The position numbers and the translations under genes are program-made. A stretch of DNA of 64,000 nucleotides from NCBI RefSeq assembly GCF_000283155.1, contig NW_004454170.1:9237675-9301674 (forward strand). The letters are read 5' to 3'. Under the pieces are notes generated by a model. The model was not told where the DNA came from. It did no database searches and saw nothing but the letters and a program-made list of their open reading frames with translations. Source of the stretch: Ceratotherium simum simum. Taxonomy: Eukaryota > Chordata > Mammalia > Perissodactyla > Rhinocerotidae. This document shows positions 12,930 to 24,315 of the stretch, one piece after another; within the stretch, counting starts at the first letter, position 1, and each line of letters begins with the position of its first letter.

Positions 12930-13245
12930 CAGGCAACTTTACATATATCATCCCAATCTCACAATAACCCCATGAGGCCAATATATTGATATCTCGCTTT
13001 CACAGATGAAGAATCAAAGCTGAGAGAGATTAAGCTATTTGCCCAAGGAGCCACAGCCAATGTCATTTATCAAGTGTCTAACATATGCCAGGGGCTTGTG
13101 TATAGTTTTTTTAAGATAGATAAAGATGCTTTTTTTCCAAATGAGAAAACTAAGGCTCAGAGGTACTGAGGCAACCCAGTAAGGAGCAGTGCTATGACTC
13201 TATTCTGGGGCTGCCTGACTCCCAAGTCTGTGCTCCCTCCAGGCC
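12930..13245 (-). repeat. MIR SINE fragments, antisense
   Basis: Two successive copies of the reversed MIR core: cacagatgaagaatcaaagc with gcccaaggagccacagcc at 12.99-13.06 kb, and aaatgagaaaactaaggctc with ctgactcccaagtctgtgct at 13.14-13.24 kb. Confidence 0.7.
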
Positions 13246-13829
13246 ACGGAGTGGCAGGGACTCCAGCCACATCTCTGCCTCTAAATGTACCACACCCAGT
13301 GGCTCTCCAGGAATGACTTGCCTTAGGTACCTTGATTGAATGCCTATCAGTCTGGGGGGGCCCGGTATCACAAGGCCTGGTATTGGTCTCTGGGCAGAAC
13401 TTCCCTTATCACAAATTACACCTTTGCACCTCCATTCTCCTAAAAGGGAGGGCCTGGATGGGGCTGATCTCGAGGTGTCAGTTCAGGGAGCGAAAGTTAA
13501 GCGAGTGGCCTAACAAGGACACTTTCCTGAGATCAAGCCCACAGTGATGTGAGCAGAGTTTACTGTCAGGCCAGATCTGAGTAAAGTGGCCTGAAAGGTG
13601 ACAGGTGTAACATCAACCTGCCAATTTTTATCACATCATAAAAGTTCTTTCTGTGGTTTGTGGTTGGTAAATTTGGATATAGAAACATTTGATTCTTGAG
13701 AGACTTGTGTGCAGAGGGGTAGTGAGGGGACAAACAGGAGGTCTCGATGAGTATTTTCACCTCTGATTTCTAAGACACTGCGAGTGGTGGGGACAACAGA
13801 GAGTCCAGGGTGTTTCTAACACTAGAGAA
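13246..13829. other. Gene-free stretch
   Basis: Unique-looking, with no recognised repeat or coding exon. Confidence 0.45.
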
Positions 13830-14145
13830 AAGGTGTAATAAGTCACCACTTCTTGAGCCTGTTTCCCCCACCACCCTATCAAAAAGAGCCCTTTCCTTCC
13901 CTGTCTTTACTCTGCTTTAATTTTTCCATAGCCCCTTTCTGTAACTCTCATTACATGGGGTATTGACTTGTTTATTTTCTCTCTCTCCTCTCCGCCATAA
14001 GAATGAAAGCTCCCCAAGAACAAGGGCTCTGTCTTTTGTCCACTGCTGTTCCCCAGAGTCTAGAACACTATATAAGAAGCCCTCGGTAAAGGTGTGTTGA
14101 TGAATGAATGAATGAGTGAGTGAACGAATGAATGAGTGAATGTAC
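13830..14145 (+). repeat. L2 3' end with GAATGAAT-type terminal repeats
   Basis: gaatgaaagctccccaagaa, caagggctctgtcttttgtc and the terminal gttgatgaatgaatgaatga series are the canonical L2 3' end. The final tetranucleotide repeats run to about 14142. Confidence 0.75.
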
Positions 14146-15409
14146 CTTGAGGGGTCATTTAAGCAATATAGGTATCCTCCAAGTCAGTTTCTCTGGGGAG
14201 TGGGTGTCAGAGTCCTCTGAACCTGACCTGCCCTCTCCTCAGCATCAGCCAGACGGAGAATCTCCTTGGGCTCTGCTCTGTAGGGGAAAGGACGGGGGCT
14301 GGTGCTTGCGAAGACCCCCCTGTTGAGAACTATCAAGCCCTGAACAGAGGATGAAGGAGACATAGTTTCCACCTCATCCCAAGGGGATCCCCATTCTTGA
14401 GTTTCCCCACTGGAGTGTGGCAGTGTCTGAAGCCAGTTGTGGAGAGCAGGAAAACTTTCTGGAAAGCATCCACCCTAGATGATGATGGGCTATCCAGCTA
14501 CCCATTCCCAGCCAAAGCCCCCCCAAATCCTGTTTTGTTCATCATTTCCCAGAGCCATAGCTAAGCTGCACGTACACCGGGGGCAGACACTGGCACGTGT
14601 TGTCTCTTCCCAGGCCACAAGGATAACAAGACACTTGGCGTGCTCAGATGAAAGGGGGCTCTTCTTGCAAAGGGCTGGGTTGCACAATCCCACTGAGCTC
14701 CCTGGAATGGGAAGCTGGTCCCTCCTAACTCGTGATTACCACCGTGGAGATTAAAGGCTTCCTGTTGGAGAAAGCAGTCCCCCTGAGCCAAACAACACTG
14801 AAGGCTGGCCAGCGGCCATCTTGTCAGGGCCGCTCTTGGCAGCCAGGGCTGAAGTGACTGGCTCCCTCATGGTCCAACCTGCCTGAGGCAAAGTCAGGGT
14901 GCCTGGGCCAAAACAGTCCCTCAGCAAGCATGGTGCTGCAGCCTGAGCACTTTCTCAGCCTCCTCAGCCCCAGCCTGGACCACATTCGCAAGAGCAGCTG
15001 CCTTGGGGCGTCCAATGGGAATAGGCTGAAGGTCCTCACGTGCTCACCTTTCCCAAGGCACCCTGAGCATTTCTGATGTGTGTTAGAGGGGGGAGGAAGG
15101 GCACGTTGGGAAAACCAGCTCAGGGGTTGGGAAAGTCACTGTTCCATGAGCTTGCCATGTTTACTCCACCAGAAGCCTGAGGTAGTCAGACCCTGGTCTC
15201 CTGGCCCAGTGCCCCCAAATTAGCTAAAGATCAAAAGCTTATGGATCTCTTGGTCATAAAGCAGACCTCAGGCCCCTCCCTGTGAGTTCTGGCTCAATAC
15301 ATCTGAGGTGGGGCCTAGAAATCTGGGTTTTTATGAAACCCTCAGACAATTGGGATGCAGCCTGCTCTGAGTGCCCTTGAATGGGGGAGGTGGAAAGGAT
15401 CATTGGGTG
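14146..15409. other. Gene-free stretch, mostly unique
   Basis: GC-rich in places. No exon with a recognisable product and no clear repeat. Confidence 0.5.
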
Positions 15410-15545
15410 GAAGACTCAGGAAACAGGACTCTGGCCTCAGTTCTGTCAGGTGACTTTGGGGAAGTCACTTCATTTCTCTGGGCCTCAGTTTCCTTGTTGG
15501 TAAAGTACAGACCTTGAACAATTTGTCCCCATCCTCAGAGTGTGG
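15410..15545 (+). repeat. MIR SINE fragment
   Basis: ggtgactttggggaagtcac and gggcctcagtttccttgttg are the MIR core. Confidence 0.75.
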
Positions 15546-15687
15546 CTCAAGGGGATGTGTAGCTGATCACTTCTCCATCCCCAAATCCCATGGTGCTTTC
15601 AGACTGCAGCCATGGCCACGGTCCCAAGGAACGCCCTGGCCTTTAAGCTACCCTTAGCTGCGAGGGGGACCACTCAGGAGGCTCTGA

Positions 15688-16160
15688 TAGTAACAGTGAC
15701 AGCTGGCATCTTTTATTCAGAGCCAGCCTTTGAGTTAAGCGCTTTATCTGCATTGCCTTATTTAGCTTTCACAACAACCCTCCAAGGTAGCACTTACCTA
15801 GCGAACTTTCTGCAATGATGGAAATTTTCTATGTCTGCACTGTCCAATATAGTGGCCAGCAGCCACACGTGGCTATTGAGCATCTGAAATGTGGCTAGTG
15901 AAGCCGAGAACATGAATTTTATTCATTTTAATTTTATTTAATTTTAATTAAATTTAAATAGCTACACCTAGTAGCGGCTACACCTAGGGAGTGGCCACCG
16001 TATCGGCCAGCACCACTCCAAGGTGTGGATCAGTATTATGCTCATTTTAGTGATGAAAGAACAGGAATAGAGAGGCAAGGTGACCGAATGGTAGAGCTAG
16101 GATTCGAATCCACACATGATGGACTCCAGCGCTGATGGCTATGCTCTGATCACTGGAGTA
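15688..16160 (-). repeat. MIR SINE, antisense, split by a hAT transposon
   Basis: The left half (gtgacagctggcatctttta to acaaccctccaaggt, ending 15788) and the right half (tccaaggtgtggatcagtat to gatggctatgctctgatcac) are consecutive parts of one reversed MIR. They are separated by the element at 15789-16016. Confidence 0.75.
15789..16016 (+). mobile_element. Non-autonomous hAT-type DNA transposon
   Basis: The element contains cactgtccaatatagtggcc and ctgaaatgtggctagtg, ends in ccaccgtatcggccagcacc, and is flanked by the perfect 8-bp duplication TCCAAGGT (15781-15788 and 16017-16024). Eight-base duplications are typical of hAT elements. A related copy lies near 34.08-34.29 kb. Confidence 0.8.
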
Positions 16161-16454
16161 TTTGCCAGAATGAGTCCCGCCAAGTCAGGAGGGCAGTTCT
16201 CCAGTCACTGCCTTGCCTCTGAGAAGCTAGTTGACCACCTTGAGTGGTCTCCAAGGTCCTTACAGCTCTGACATCCCAGGCCTGTGTATTTGGTGTGGGA
16301 GCATGGAGAGAATACAGGGAATATTCTGTTATCTAGAGCATCCCAGACACAGAATCATCGATGTCCACACATCCAGGCCCCTCCTGCCACTGTTCTCACT
16401 AGTTACTGGTCTTCACGACCCAACTGTTAAATTCTTCTCAAGATGGACTACTCC

Positions 16455-16625
16455 TCACAACACTTCTATGAGGTAAGTAGTGTTATACCCACTTTATAAA
16501 TGAAGAAACTGAGGTGCAGAGGGATGAAGTAGCTTGTCTAAGGTCTTACAGCATGGTGAGTGGTAGAGCCAGGGATTGAACTCAGATCTGTGTGACTCCA
16601 GAGGCTGAGCTCTTAACTTCTGCCA
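16455..16625 (-). repeat. MIR SINE, antisense
   Basis: cctcacaacacttctatgag, aatgaagaaactgaggtgca and gattgaactcagatctgtgt appear in reversed MIR order. Confidence 0.8.
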
Positions 16626-17480
16626 CATGTGGTCACCAGGGTCAAGCAGAGGCCCAGGGACCCACTTGGCTGAAAGTTTGTTTTGGTACCGAGGCAAATC
16701 CACTCCCAGCAGGATCCTTCTGCTCTGCCTGAATCCAGCAAGGATTTCATTCTCTTGCCAGAGGCCCAGCCCTTGGGTCCATCGAGGCTCAAGACCTTCC
16801 TGGACCATGCTGGCCCATTAAGACTGGTGCATGGGAGCTTCTGGCTGGAAAATAAACAGGAGAAAGAAGAACAGCTGGTCAGGGGGCTCTGTGGGCCAGC
16901 CCTCCTCACCCACAGAGCCCAAATACACCCCATGTGGGGCTGAGAGAAGCAGAGGCCTCAGTGGCTAGGGCAATGGGCTTAATTCCAGAGGGGACCACAC
17001 AGTGCCCTCTGGCTCGAGGCAACCCCCTACTCACTGGCCAGTGTTCCTGTTAGAGCCAAACTCCTGACAAAGGCTCAAAGGCCATGTCCAGCATCTTCAC
17101 GGTGGATGAGAACGTATCCTTCATCCACAGAAGCAGACACTGCCTACGCCCACAGTGAGACATGCACACCTGGGGTCAGCTCTGTGGAGTCCCCCAGAGT
17201 CCCAAGTGCAGTAACCACATGGTGTGCTTGTGTGCACTTGTGGGCACTTGCACACTCATGGGATGGGGTCAGAGGGGGGAAGACAAAGGCTGGAAGCTCA
17301 GTCTTTTTAACCAGAAAGGGTTCTCTTTCTAGGAAATTGGGGAAAGAGCTCTAGAAGCCCAATGCTGGACCATCTGGAAACATGATCTCTCCATCCACCA
17401 ATCATCACTCCAGGAGAGCATCAGGATCAACTCAAAGGGTCCCTTGTGGGGAATGCAGAGCACGGCAGGCTGGGGAACCA
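16626..17480. other. Gene-free stretch, unique
   Basis: No recognised repeat. Frames on both strands overlap each other and none resembles a known protein. Confidence 0.5.
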
Positions 17481-17483
17481 CCT

Positions 17484-17642
17484 TACACACTCACACCCAA
17501 CACATACACACCCCATTCACACCCACCACACATGCACAGTATGCATACATGTACACACAGGCTCACACTCTCACACACTTGTTCACATGCTGTCATGCAC
17601 ACACACCACACACATACACACATTCACTCACACATACACAGA
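17484..17642. repeat. Degenerate AC-rich simple repeat
   Basis: About 160 bp of interrupted CA units (cacacccaacacatacacac and similar). Three frames stay open through it only because of the low complexity. Confidence 0.9.
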
Positions 17643-17973
17643 CTCAGCATGGGGGTGGGTGTCTAGAGCAGAGGGAGGACCTAGTCCATTGTTTCCAAGA
17701 GTGTGGAGGAAGTAGGCTCTGCCCCCTCCTGCCCTTGGAGACAGTTGGAGACAAAGGGAGGCAGAGAAATATCCATGAGGGCTTCCCCACACCACGTGGG
17801 GAGGTGCCTGCCTTGGCAGTCCGCCCTGGGCCACCCCCAGGAAGATCTCCAGAGCTGCCCTTTCTCCCCCTTGGCCTCCCCTGCCGTTCTCTGGGGCTCC
17901 CCTGGGCCTCCAGTCGGGTCAGACACCACTGCAGTCCACAGTCTGGTCAGGTGGGATTGCTGGGAAGGGAGAG

Positions 17974-18993
17974 ATGGAGCCAGGGAAAGGGAAAAGCCGA
18001 TTTCTCAGGGGATTATGGAAAGCATGCAAATGGAAAGAACTCCAGCTCACTGCTCTTTTCCTGAAGACAATCTCTTTTCACCACAAGGACAGAGAGTCTA
18101 GGTGTCGGAGGAGCAACATCCCCGTGTCTCCACTGTGGTCAGTACTGCCTGCCCACCCTAACCATGAGCCAAGTGGAACACTTTCCAGCCTGATTAACCA
18201 GAGACCCAGATCCTCTAGGTGTTTTGCAAACAGGCCCCTCCAGCCTTCTCTACCAACCCCAGGAAACCTACCCACTCACCCTCCTGTGGCCTCCCAAGAG
18301 CATCCCATAACACAGCTTTGTAACCTTTGTTACAGCTGGGCTTCCGGGGCCTGGCTTCCACCCCCAGATGCCTGCTCCAGGCCACTCATCCACCCCAGGA
18401 CCAGGCCTGCTTCCTGTGCACGGGCCCAACAGCCTTGGCCCTACAAACAGAACCCCTGTATCTTAAACGGTCCCTGGATGCCAATAGAGCTGGAGTCCTG
18501 GCCTTGGACTCCCCCACATCTGGGCCCTGCACATTCTCCGTTCCTCCCATTGTTCCTGCCTGCCTGTGTTCTGGCCAAGAGCCGCCCTGGGGAGCTGGGA
18601 GGGGAGGCTTCTGCTCCACAGGCTCACTTGGCCCTCAGATTCAGCCGTCCACTCCCAGAGCCCTCTGCAGTCTGTGGTTTTCTGCAGCCTTTTCAGACAT
18701 CCTGGATGAAGAAGGTCCCTCTTCTGGATTCCTGGCCTGAGCTTCCAGCCTGCAACTTGCAGAACTCAGAGTCCTGCAGCCCAACCTCAGTGCACAAGAG
18801 CGTGGATAAGAGAAGACTGATGACTTCTCAGAGCAAGGGCATCTCTACCCCCACAGAAAGCAAAGGGACGAACCTCTACTCTGACAGGGGAGGGGCAAGC
18901 CAGTTGCTTCTGGCAGGGGAAGCCAGGAAAATGGGGAATTCCAATGTCACTCATCATTGGTCAGTGACTTCACAGCTCAATTTGGCTCTGTGA
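17974..18993 (+). CDS. Long open reading frame of unknown significance (339 codons)
   Basis: This is the longest open frame in the window. Its start has a good Kozak context (G at -3, G at +4) and it ends at TGA 18991-18993. The predicted product is rich in Ser, Pro and Leu, with scattered Cys and Trp. I see no signal peptide, membrane segment, repeat or domain. The region is GC-rich, repeat-free as far as I can see, and carries overlapping open frames (17703-18101, 18327-18740), which is what chance gives in GC-rich DNA. It is most likely non-coding; an unannotated transcript or lineage-specific gene is not excluded. Confidence 0.12.
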   Translation: MEPGKGKSRFLRGLWKACKWKELQLTALFLKTISFHHKDRESRCRRSNIPVSPLWSVLPAHPNHEPSGTLSSLINQRPRSSRCFANRPLQPSLPTPGNLPTHPPVASQEHPITQLCNLCYSWASGAWLPPPDACSRPLIHPRTRPASCARAQQPWPYKQNPCILNGPWMPIELESWPWTPPHLGPAHSPFLPLFLPACVLAKSRPGELGGEASAPQAHLALRFSRPLPEPSAVCGFLQPFQTSWMKKVPLLDSWPELPACNLQNSESCSPTSVHKSVDKRRLMTSQSKGISTPTESKGTNLYSDRGGASQLLLAGEARKMGNSNVTHHWSVTSQLNLAL

Positions 18994-19489
18994 CCACACC
19001 TGGCAGAACACCCCCAAGGAAGCCTGGGCCTCCTCCTCTGCGCTTACCACAGCCCAGCTTCAGAACAAGCATCCCAGAGTCAGGGCCCTGGCCCTAAGGT
19101 TAACACGTGTTTTTCTTTCTTTAACCCTGAAACTTATTAGCAGCAACTCCTTTCACCCTAGAGCCTCCCTTCACCCACCCTCCCCTTACCCCCCACCCCC
19201 TTGGCCTGGCTGTCTGGGCCTTTTGTTAATGAGACTTTGCATTTCTCTGCTCTCTTTGATCCAGATTTTAACGAGTCTAACCCTCCCCAGCCGGGCGCCT
19301 GGGCCAGCTGAGTCCCCTCCTCCGCAGGGTGGGTGCTGCTGGGAAGTAGGAGGCTGCAGAGAGTTTTGGTCTCTCTGCTTATTGTGGGTCTTAAACTCTC
19401 ATTGGGATTCCATGATACTTTGGGAATTGGCACTGGATTCCCTCAGGGTGAAGAAGCTGGGCATATCCTCACCATGCCAGGCAATGCTT
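18994..19489. other. Gene-free stretch
   Basis: Unique-looking. A short AT-richer core at about 19,210-19,275 (gttaatgagactttgcattt, ctttgatccagattttaacg) could be regulatory, but nothing in the sequence proves it. Confidence 0.35.
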
Positions 19490-19560
19490 CTCATTCATTC
19501 ATTCACTCATTCATTCACCCAACACATATCCATTGAGTACCTACTTAAGGAGGCAATAGT
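19490..19560 (-). repeat. L2 3' tail, antisense
   Basis: Repeated CATT units followed by cccaacacatatccattgag and tacctac match a reversed L2 end. Confidence 0.6.
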
Positions 19561-19639
19561 CTAATGCGGAGGCAGGCCCAGGAGCAGAGATAGAAGCACA
19601 GCGTTGGATCAGGCAAGGAAAGTGGGGTCACGCTGCTCA

Positions 19640-19805
19640 CTCCTGGAAAAATGTCAAACGCTTTAGTCTCCTAGACTATAAATTCCTGGAACCTATAAGG
19701 AGGGCACCATCTCTCTCTCTCTCTCTCTTTTTAAGTTTCTAGAGTCTAGCACTAAGTCATATGGCTTAATGGCTGAGTGAATGAATGAATGCATGAACAA
19801 ATGAA
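19640..19805 (+). repeat. L2 3' end with internal (CT)n and terminal GAAT repeats
   Basis: agactataaattcctggaac, gtctagcactaagtcat and gtgaatgaatgaatgcatga follow the L2 end. A (CT)9 tract lies at 19711-19728. Confidence 0.65.
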
Positions 19806-20429
19806 TGAATTGAGGTTCTGGACCCATGGCCCATCGTCCTCTGGAAGGAGGCCTCCAACTCTGGGACAGCAGGAAGAGGAAGGGAGGCACCGAGAGCGCC
19901 TGGTATGTGCCTTCCTGCCCTCACCCCTCTTTAATGATCATGATTATAGAACTGTGGGTTGTCAGGCTTTATGAGGCAGAGGTTAGATGCTGAGATGTTG
20001 CAGACAAAAGTGACAGCTTGTAGCCACTAGAGAAAGAAGAGGCAATGGTGGCCTTGGTGTTTTTTTAGAAAGTGAGTGGATGAGTGAGTATGAATGGCAG
20101 TGGGCTTAGGTTTACTCTGATTCTAATGCCCCTGCAAAACCTTCCAGAGAAATGCCATTTGGGTCTGCTCTCTCCCATCCTTCCAGAAGCCCCTGGCACA
20201 CCTCTACAACATCAGTGTATGCGTGTTTGTGGTTATGTGTGTGTAAACATACAACCAAGATGTATCAAATTTTACTAAAGACCTCCTTGGGATAAAGATA
20301 TAAAACGCGAGTCCCTGCTCACAGCCTAGTGGGGCTGGCAAACAAGAAACCAAAATGGTAAATACAGTGTGGAAGATACAAACACAGGGTGGTCCAATGC
20401 TTAGGGAATCTGCTCTATCACGATAGAGT

Positions 20430-20545
20430 CTATTATGAGATAGCTCCCTGAGGACAGGGACTTGTCATCATCATATTCCCAGCCTCAGGCACAGCGCCTC
20501 ACACAAGAGCTCAGTGAATATAGCTAAACAAATGAAGGCTGAATG
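20430..20545 (+). repeat. L2 3' end
   Basis: gctccctgaggacagggact, attcccagcctcaggcacag and ctcagtgaatatagctaaac are the L2 3' order. Confidence 0.65.
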
Positions 20546-21110
20546 TGGGCTGACTTCAAAGAACCAAAAAACGAGGAAGTAGAAAAAGCAAGATAAGGAA
20601 CTAGAATAACTGGCCCAAAAAGAAATGGCACTAATTCAGGGAACTCTAAGATAATTCTAATTTGTAACTTTAGAGCGATCCAAGAAGATACGGATTGCAT
20701 TCCATTGATGTGGAAAAGAAACAAAGAAGAAGAGAGCTTCTTGGAAGGTAAAGCTATGATTGCTAAAATAAAATATTTAATATGAGATCTAGAAGAAAAA
20801 GGTGAACCAATCTTCCAGAATATAAGCCAAAGAGAAATAGAGACAGAGAACCAACCTATGAAGCCCAACATCCAAGAGAGAAAACAAAGGCGAAGAAATG
20901 ATCAAAGAAATAAGAGAAGACAGTTTCCCAAATCTGAAAAAAGATTCAAACCTTCCAGTTTGGAAGGGCCCACCAAGTACCATACAGAATGAATGGGTGG
21001 GAAAAGAAGCCCACGTCAGTAGACACATCTTCACGAAATTACCTGGGGCCTTCATATGCCAATACACATTTGGACCACAGACCTTCAGCAGCTGCCACCT
21101 GCCATATTTC
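20546..21110 (+). mobile_element. Old LINE fragment (L1/HAL1-like), probable
   Basis: A-rich purine sense strand with tttcccaaatctgaaaaaag, gaagggcccaccaagtacca and gacacatcttcacgaaatta, phrases I associate with old L1/HAL1 elements. Stop codons break any ORF1-like frame. The open frames on the opposite strand are shadows. Confidence 0.45.
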
Positions 21111-21319
21111 TAATGGTGGGCGGGGCACTGAGCCAGTCCACCCAGTCTACACGATAGGGCAGAGGCAGGCTTGTGTAGACATTGTCCTTCCCCTGGCTTG
21201 CTTATTGTAAGGGCAAGAAAAGCAAATAGGCTGCAGCTTGCTGCTATATTTATATTCCTATGGCCATTCCCATGCAACTGTCCTCCCACGCTAAGGAACT
21301 CTATATGACCTTTCTCTGA

Positions 21320-21540
21320 GAGGTTTAAAAGCGTGGACTCTGGAGCCACCCTGTCTGGGTTTGAATCTTCTCTCTGCCTTTTACTAGCTTGGGCAAATTA
21401 CTTAACCTCTCTGTGCCTCAGTTTTCTCATCTATAAAATGGGAATGAAAATAGAACCTACTCAGAGGGCTGCTGTGAGGATTCAATCATTAATATGTCTA
21501 GAGTGCGTATCACAGTGCCTGTTCTAAGAATAAACACAAG
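21320..21540 (+). repeat. MIR SINE, nearly complete
   Basis: gtggactctggagccaccct, gggtttgaatcttctctctg, cctctctgtgcctcagtttt, gctgtgaggattcaatcatt and cacagtgcctgttc follow the full MIR order. Confidence 0.85.
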
Positions 21541-22507
21541 ATGAGTGCCTGTTCTTATTATTTAAAGATGTAAAGGTAACCAATGGAAGAATTGCAAAGT
21601 ATCATCAAAATAATCAAGGGGGGGTGAGTGTGGTAGGGAGTAGAAGGTACTAGAAAGGAGCTAGGTTCCTAGTCTTTCAAGCCAGAGCATCAGTGGATGC
21701 TGGGGACGGTAGACCAATACATGCTATTTAGGCTCACCATTTGGAGCTATGGAAGGGACCAACAGTAGAACTGAAACCAGAAACTGGTGCAGACGGTTCC
21801 CTCTGGGGGGAGGACTGAAGGTAGTGAGGAGGTTTCTCATTTTGAGTCTTCTGTGCTGTTTGATTTACCCCATACATATATATTATTTGTATACTTTTAA
21901 AATAAGTAGTCTTTTAGTCTTAAACAAGTTGCTGGGGCCACTGGTGTGCCGGAGCAGGCCAAGAGAGCCAGTTGTGCGTATCCATGGGCCATGGTAGAAG
22001 TATTTACACCGTGGGAATCAGCAAATGCTGCGAGTCAGAGCTTTTTACTCAGAAAGCTGGTTTATCAGCACACCACTAGATAAGCCAGTTATCCTCTTGT
22101 TAACTTTGAATTCTTTTGATACCTCCTGCTTAGACTCCAAAGGTCAGAAGCGTGGTGAGCCGGTCTCATGGTCTGTGTTCATCCTGGGACCTAAGCAGAA
22201 GTGAAACGTCACCCTTCTGCTTTTCAGGGGGCTTCTATTCTGCCTGAACCCCTGAGGATCCCAGCATTGCAGTCCAGCCAAGGTGTCATCCTAGGGACAG
22301 TCCCCTCCTGATGTGTTAACAGGATGTGAACCCTGCGTGCCAGTTATTCATTTACCCAAAATACATTTATTGAATAGCTATCAGGTGCCAGGCACTGGGC
22401 CCAGCCAGCCCTATTCCCAGCTACAAGCCCTTAGGTCTGCCTCCTGCCTCATCACTAGAGCAAAGGCCCTAGAAACTTGGCAGAAGCTGGAAAGTGTAAA
22501 TCTTTTC
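21541..22507. other. Gene-free stretch
   Basis: Mixed composition. A short reversed L2 end is likely at about 22340-22420 (aatacatttattgaatagct, caggtgccaggcactgggcc). No supported gene. Confidence 0.45.
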
Positions 22508-22512
22508 AGAAC

Positions 22513-22970
22513 AGTGGTTCTCAGACTTGAGGGAGCATCAGAATCATCTGGAGGACTTGTGAAACACAGATGGCTGGGCCCCTGGAGTCTCTGATTCAGC
22601 GGAAGTCGAGGACGGAACCAGAAAATTTGCATTTGCAAGTTCCCAGGTGCTGAGATTCTGATGCTGCTGGTCTGAGGACCTCACTTTAAGAATGACTGCT
22701 CTGGGGCCGGCCCTGTGGTGCAAGCTGTTAAGTGCACGCACTCCGCTGCAGCGGCCCGGGGTTCGCCGGTTTGGATCCCGGGCGTGCACCGATGCACTGC
22801 TTGGCAAGCCATGCTGTGGCGGCGTCCCATATAAAGTGGAGGGAGGATGGGCATGGATGTTAGCTCAGGGCCAGTCTTCCTCAGCAAAAAGAGGAGGATT
22901 GGCAGATGTTAGCTCAGGGCCGATCTTCCTCACAAAAAAAAAAAAAAAAGAATGACTGCTCTAAGGATTC
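22513..22970 (+). mobile_element. MER5-type hAT-Charlie transposon, interrupted by the ERE at 22703-22947
   Basis: It starts cagtggttctcagacttgag and catcagaatcatctggagg, and continues to caggtgctgagattctgatg. The terminal repeat (aagaatgactgctct) is the target of the ERE. Imperfect terminal inverted repeats match the MER5 pattern. Confidence 0.8.
22703..22947 (+). mobile_element. ERE SINE, full length
   Basis: The copy starts GGGGCCGGCCC and carries a tRNA-like B-box region (GGTTTGGATCCCGGGC), then two TTAGCTCAGGGCC-type tail units and an A tail. A perfect 15-bp duplication (AAGAATGACTGCTCT) flanks it at 22688-22702 and 22948-22962. It landed in the terminal repeat of a MER5-type DNA transposon. 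Confidence 0.96.
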
Positions 22971-23194
22971 CAAACCAGACAGTGATTCTCCAGGGCAGGA
23001 AAGAACAATGAGAGGTTTGCATTTCCACCTTTGAGATAATTTACTTAATTCAAGTCTCCTGGCTCAATTACTACCTTTAACCAGTGAAAGAGTTGGCTGG
23101 TGCGGATGCAGACACACTTGTGAAAGTGCCCACAAATTTGCATTTGATCATGGGCAATTCCAGACTTCAGTGGCACAGACCATCCCTCCAAGTC

Positions 23195-23435
23195 TTTTGT
23201 GAGGTCTGCAGTCTTGAAGCTCCAAATTGCTACCTGGCTCTGCCACTTACTTGCTGTCTGAACCTGGACAAGTTACCCACTCTCTGGGCTGTCATTTTTT
23301 CAACTGTCAGTTGGGGCTAATAGTAGTATGGACCCCAAAAGATTGTTCTGGGGCCCATGCTAAATGGAGCAATGCATGAAAAGTGCTCAGTGCACAGTAC
23401 ATGCCTAACACTTGGAGGCCATTATTAGCCTTGAC
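23195..23435 (+). repeat. MIR SINE
   Basis: tacctggctctgccacttac, gaacctggacaagttaccca, gggctgtcattttttcaact and acatgcctaacacttggagg follow MIR order. Confidence 0.8.
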
Positions 23436-23879
23436 AGAAATAATGGTATTGTTGTTACCAACTTGTGTTTCTAACTAAATATTTGCATTAGAGGTGGTTT
23501 GGGATTGGGGAGTAGGGGAGTGGGGGTTGTTTTTAGTGTGCACTCTGTGTCCCTCATCAGACTAGCATTAGGAGGCTGGGACAGTCACCTTCCTCCTTGC
23601 ATATCTTCTAACAGTGCCCTGCTCCCAGGGGCTTCTCAATCCAGTGCACGAGACAGAATGACATAGAGAACTGAGAACTCAGTTGTTCCATTCCAGGCTG
23701 GAAATGCAGAAGAAGTTAAGAAGTCCAGGGGTGGTCTCTGGCTCAGAAATTTCCTTTTTCTGAAATACCTATTTAAAAAAAAAGGAGGACAGGAGAAATT
23801 TAGTTTGTGTATGTGTTTATATGTGCATTTTTTACTATCTACTCCCACCCGTTACGTATACGGTCAAAAGAGGTTTTAA

Positions 23880-24005
23880 AAGGTGGACGTAAATTCCATG
23901 TGGCCAAGGGCTACGTCTGTTCCATGTGCCACTGTATCCGCAGTGCCAAATGCAGTGCCTGGCATGTGACTGGCCTTCAATCAATGTATGCTGAAGAGCT
24001 CGAAT
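23880..24005 (+). repeat. L2 3' end
   Basis: caagggctacgtctgttcca, agtgcctggcatgtgactgg and caatcaatgtatgctgaaga match the L2 end. Confidence 0.65.
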
Positions 24006-24315
24006 GACCCAAGGGAAGGGGCTGGAGACAGAGACTTGGGAAAGAAAAAAGGAAATTGTGAATACTTGAAACTGGATTTCTCCAGCTGGTGATGAGGTGG
24101 TGCAGGGGGAAAGGGCTGGCACAGCAGTTAGGAGCAATGGCCTGAGGGCTAGCATTTACCGGCAGGTGGTCTGTGATCCTGGCTAAGTCAGGACCCACCT
24201 GGGGAAATCAGTCATGGCTGCTGGAGGTCCAAGGCTCTGAGTCTCTTAACCAGCCTGGTCAAGCCTCCTTCCCGCAAATGCTGTTTCTGTCTTTGCTCCT
24301 GCTGGTTCCAGGACC

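Noticed and set aside
14100..14142. Tandem GAAT/GAGT units as a possible satellite or CRISPR-like array
   Set aside because: They are the normal tetranucleotide end of an L2 LINE.
17444..18064. 206-codon open frame
   Set aside because: It is held open by the AC-rich repeat and has a His/Thr-rich low-complexity N-terminal half.
20524..21067. Hydrophobic minus-strand frames resembling membrane proteins
   Set aside because: They are the complement of the A-rich sense strand of an old LINE; Phe/Leu/Ser richness follows from T-rich codons.
22703..22790. tRNA gene-like heads (GTTCGGATCCCGGGC boxes)
   Set aside because: They are the tRNA-derived heads of ERE SINEs with long tails and target-site duplications, not tRNA genes.
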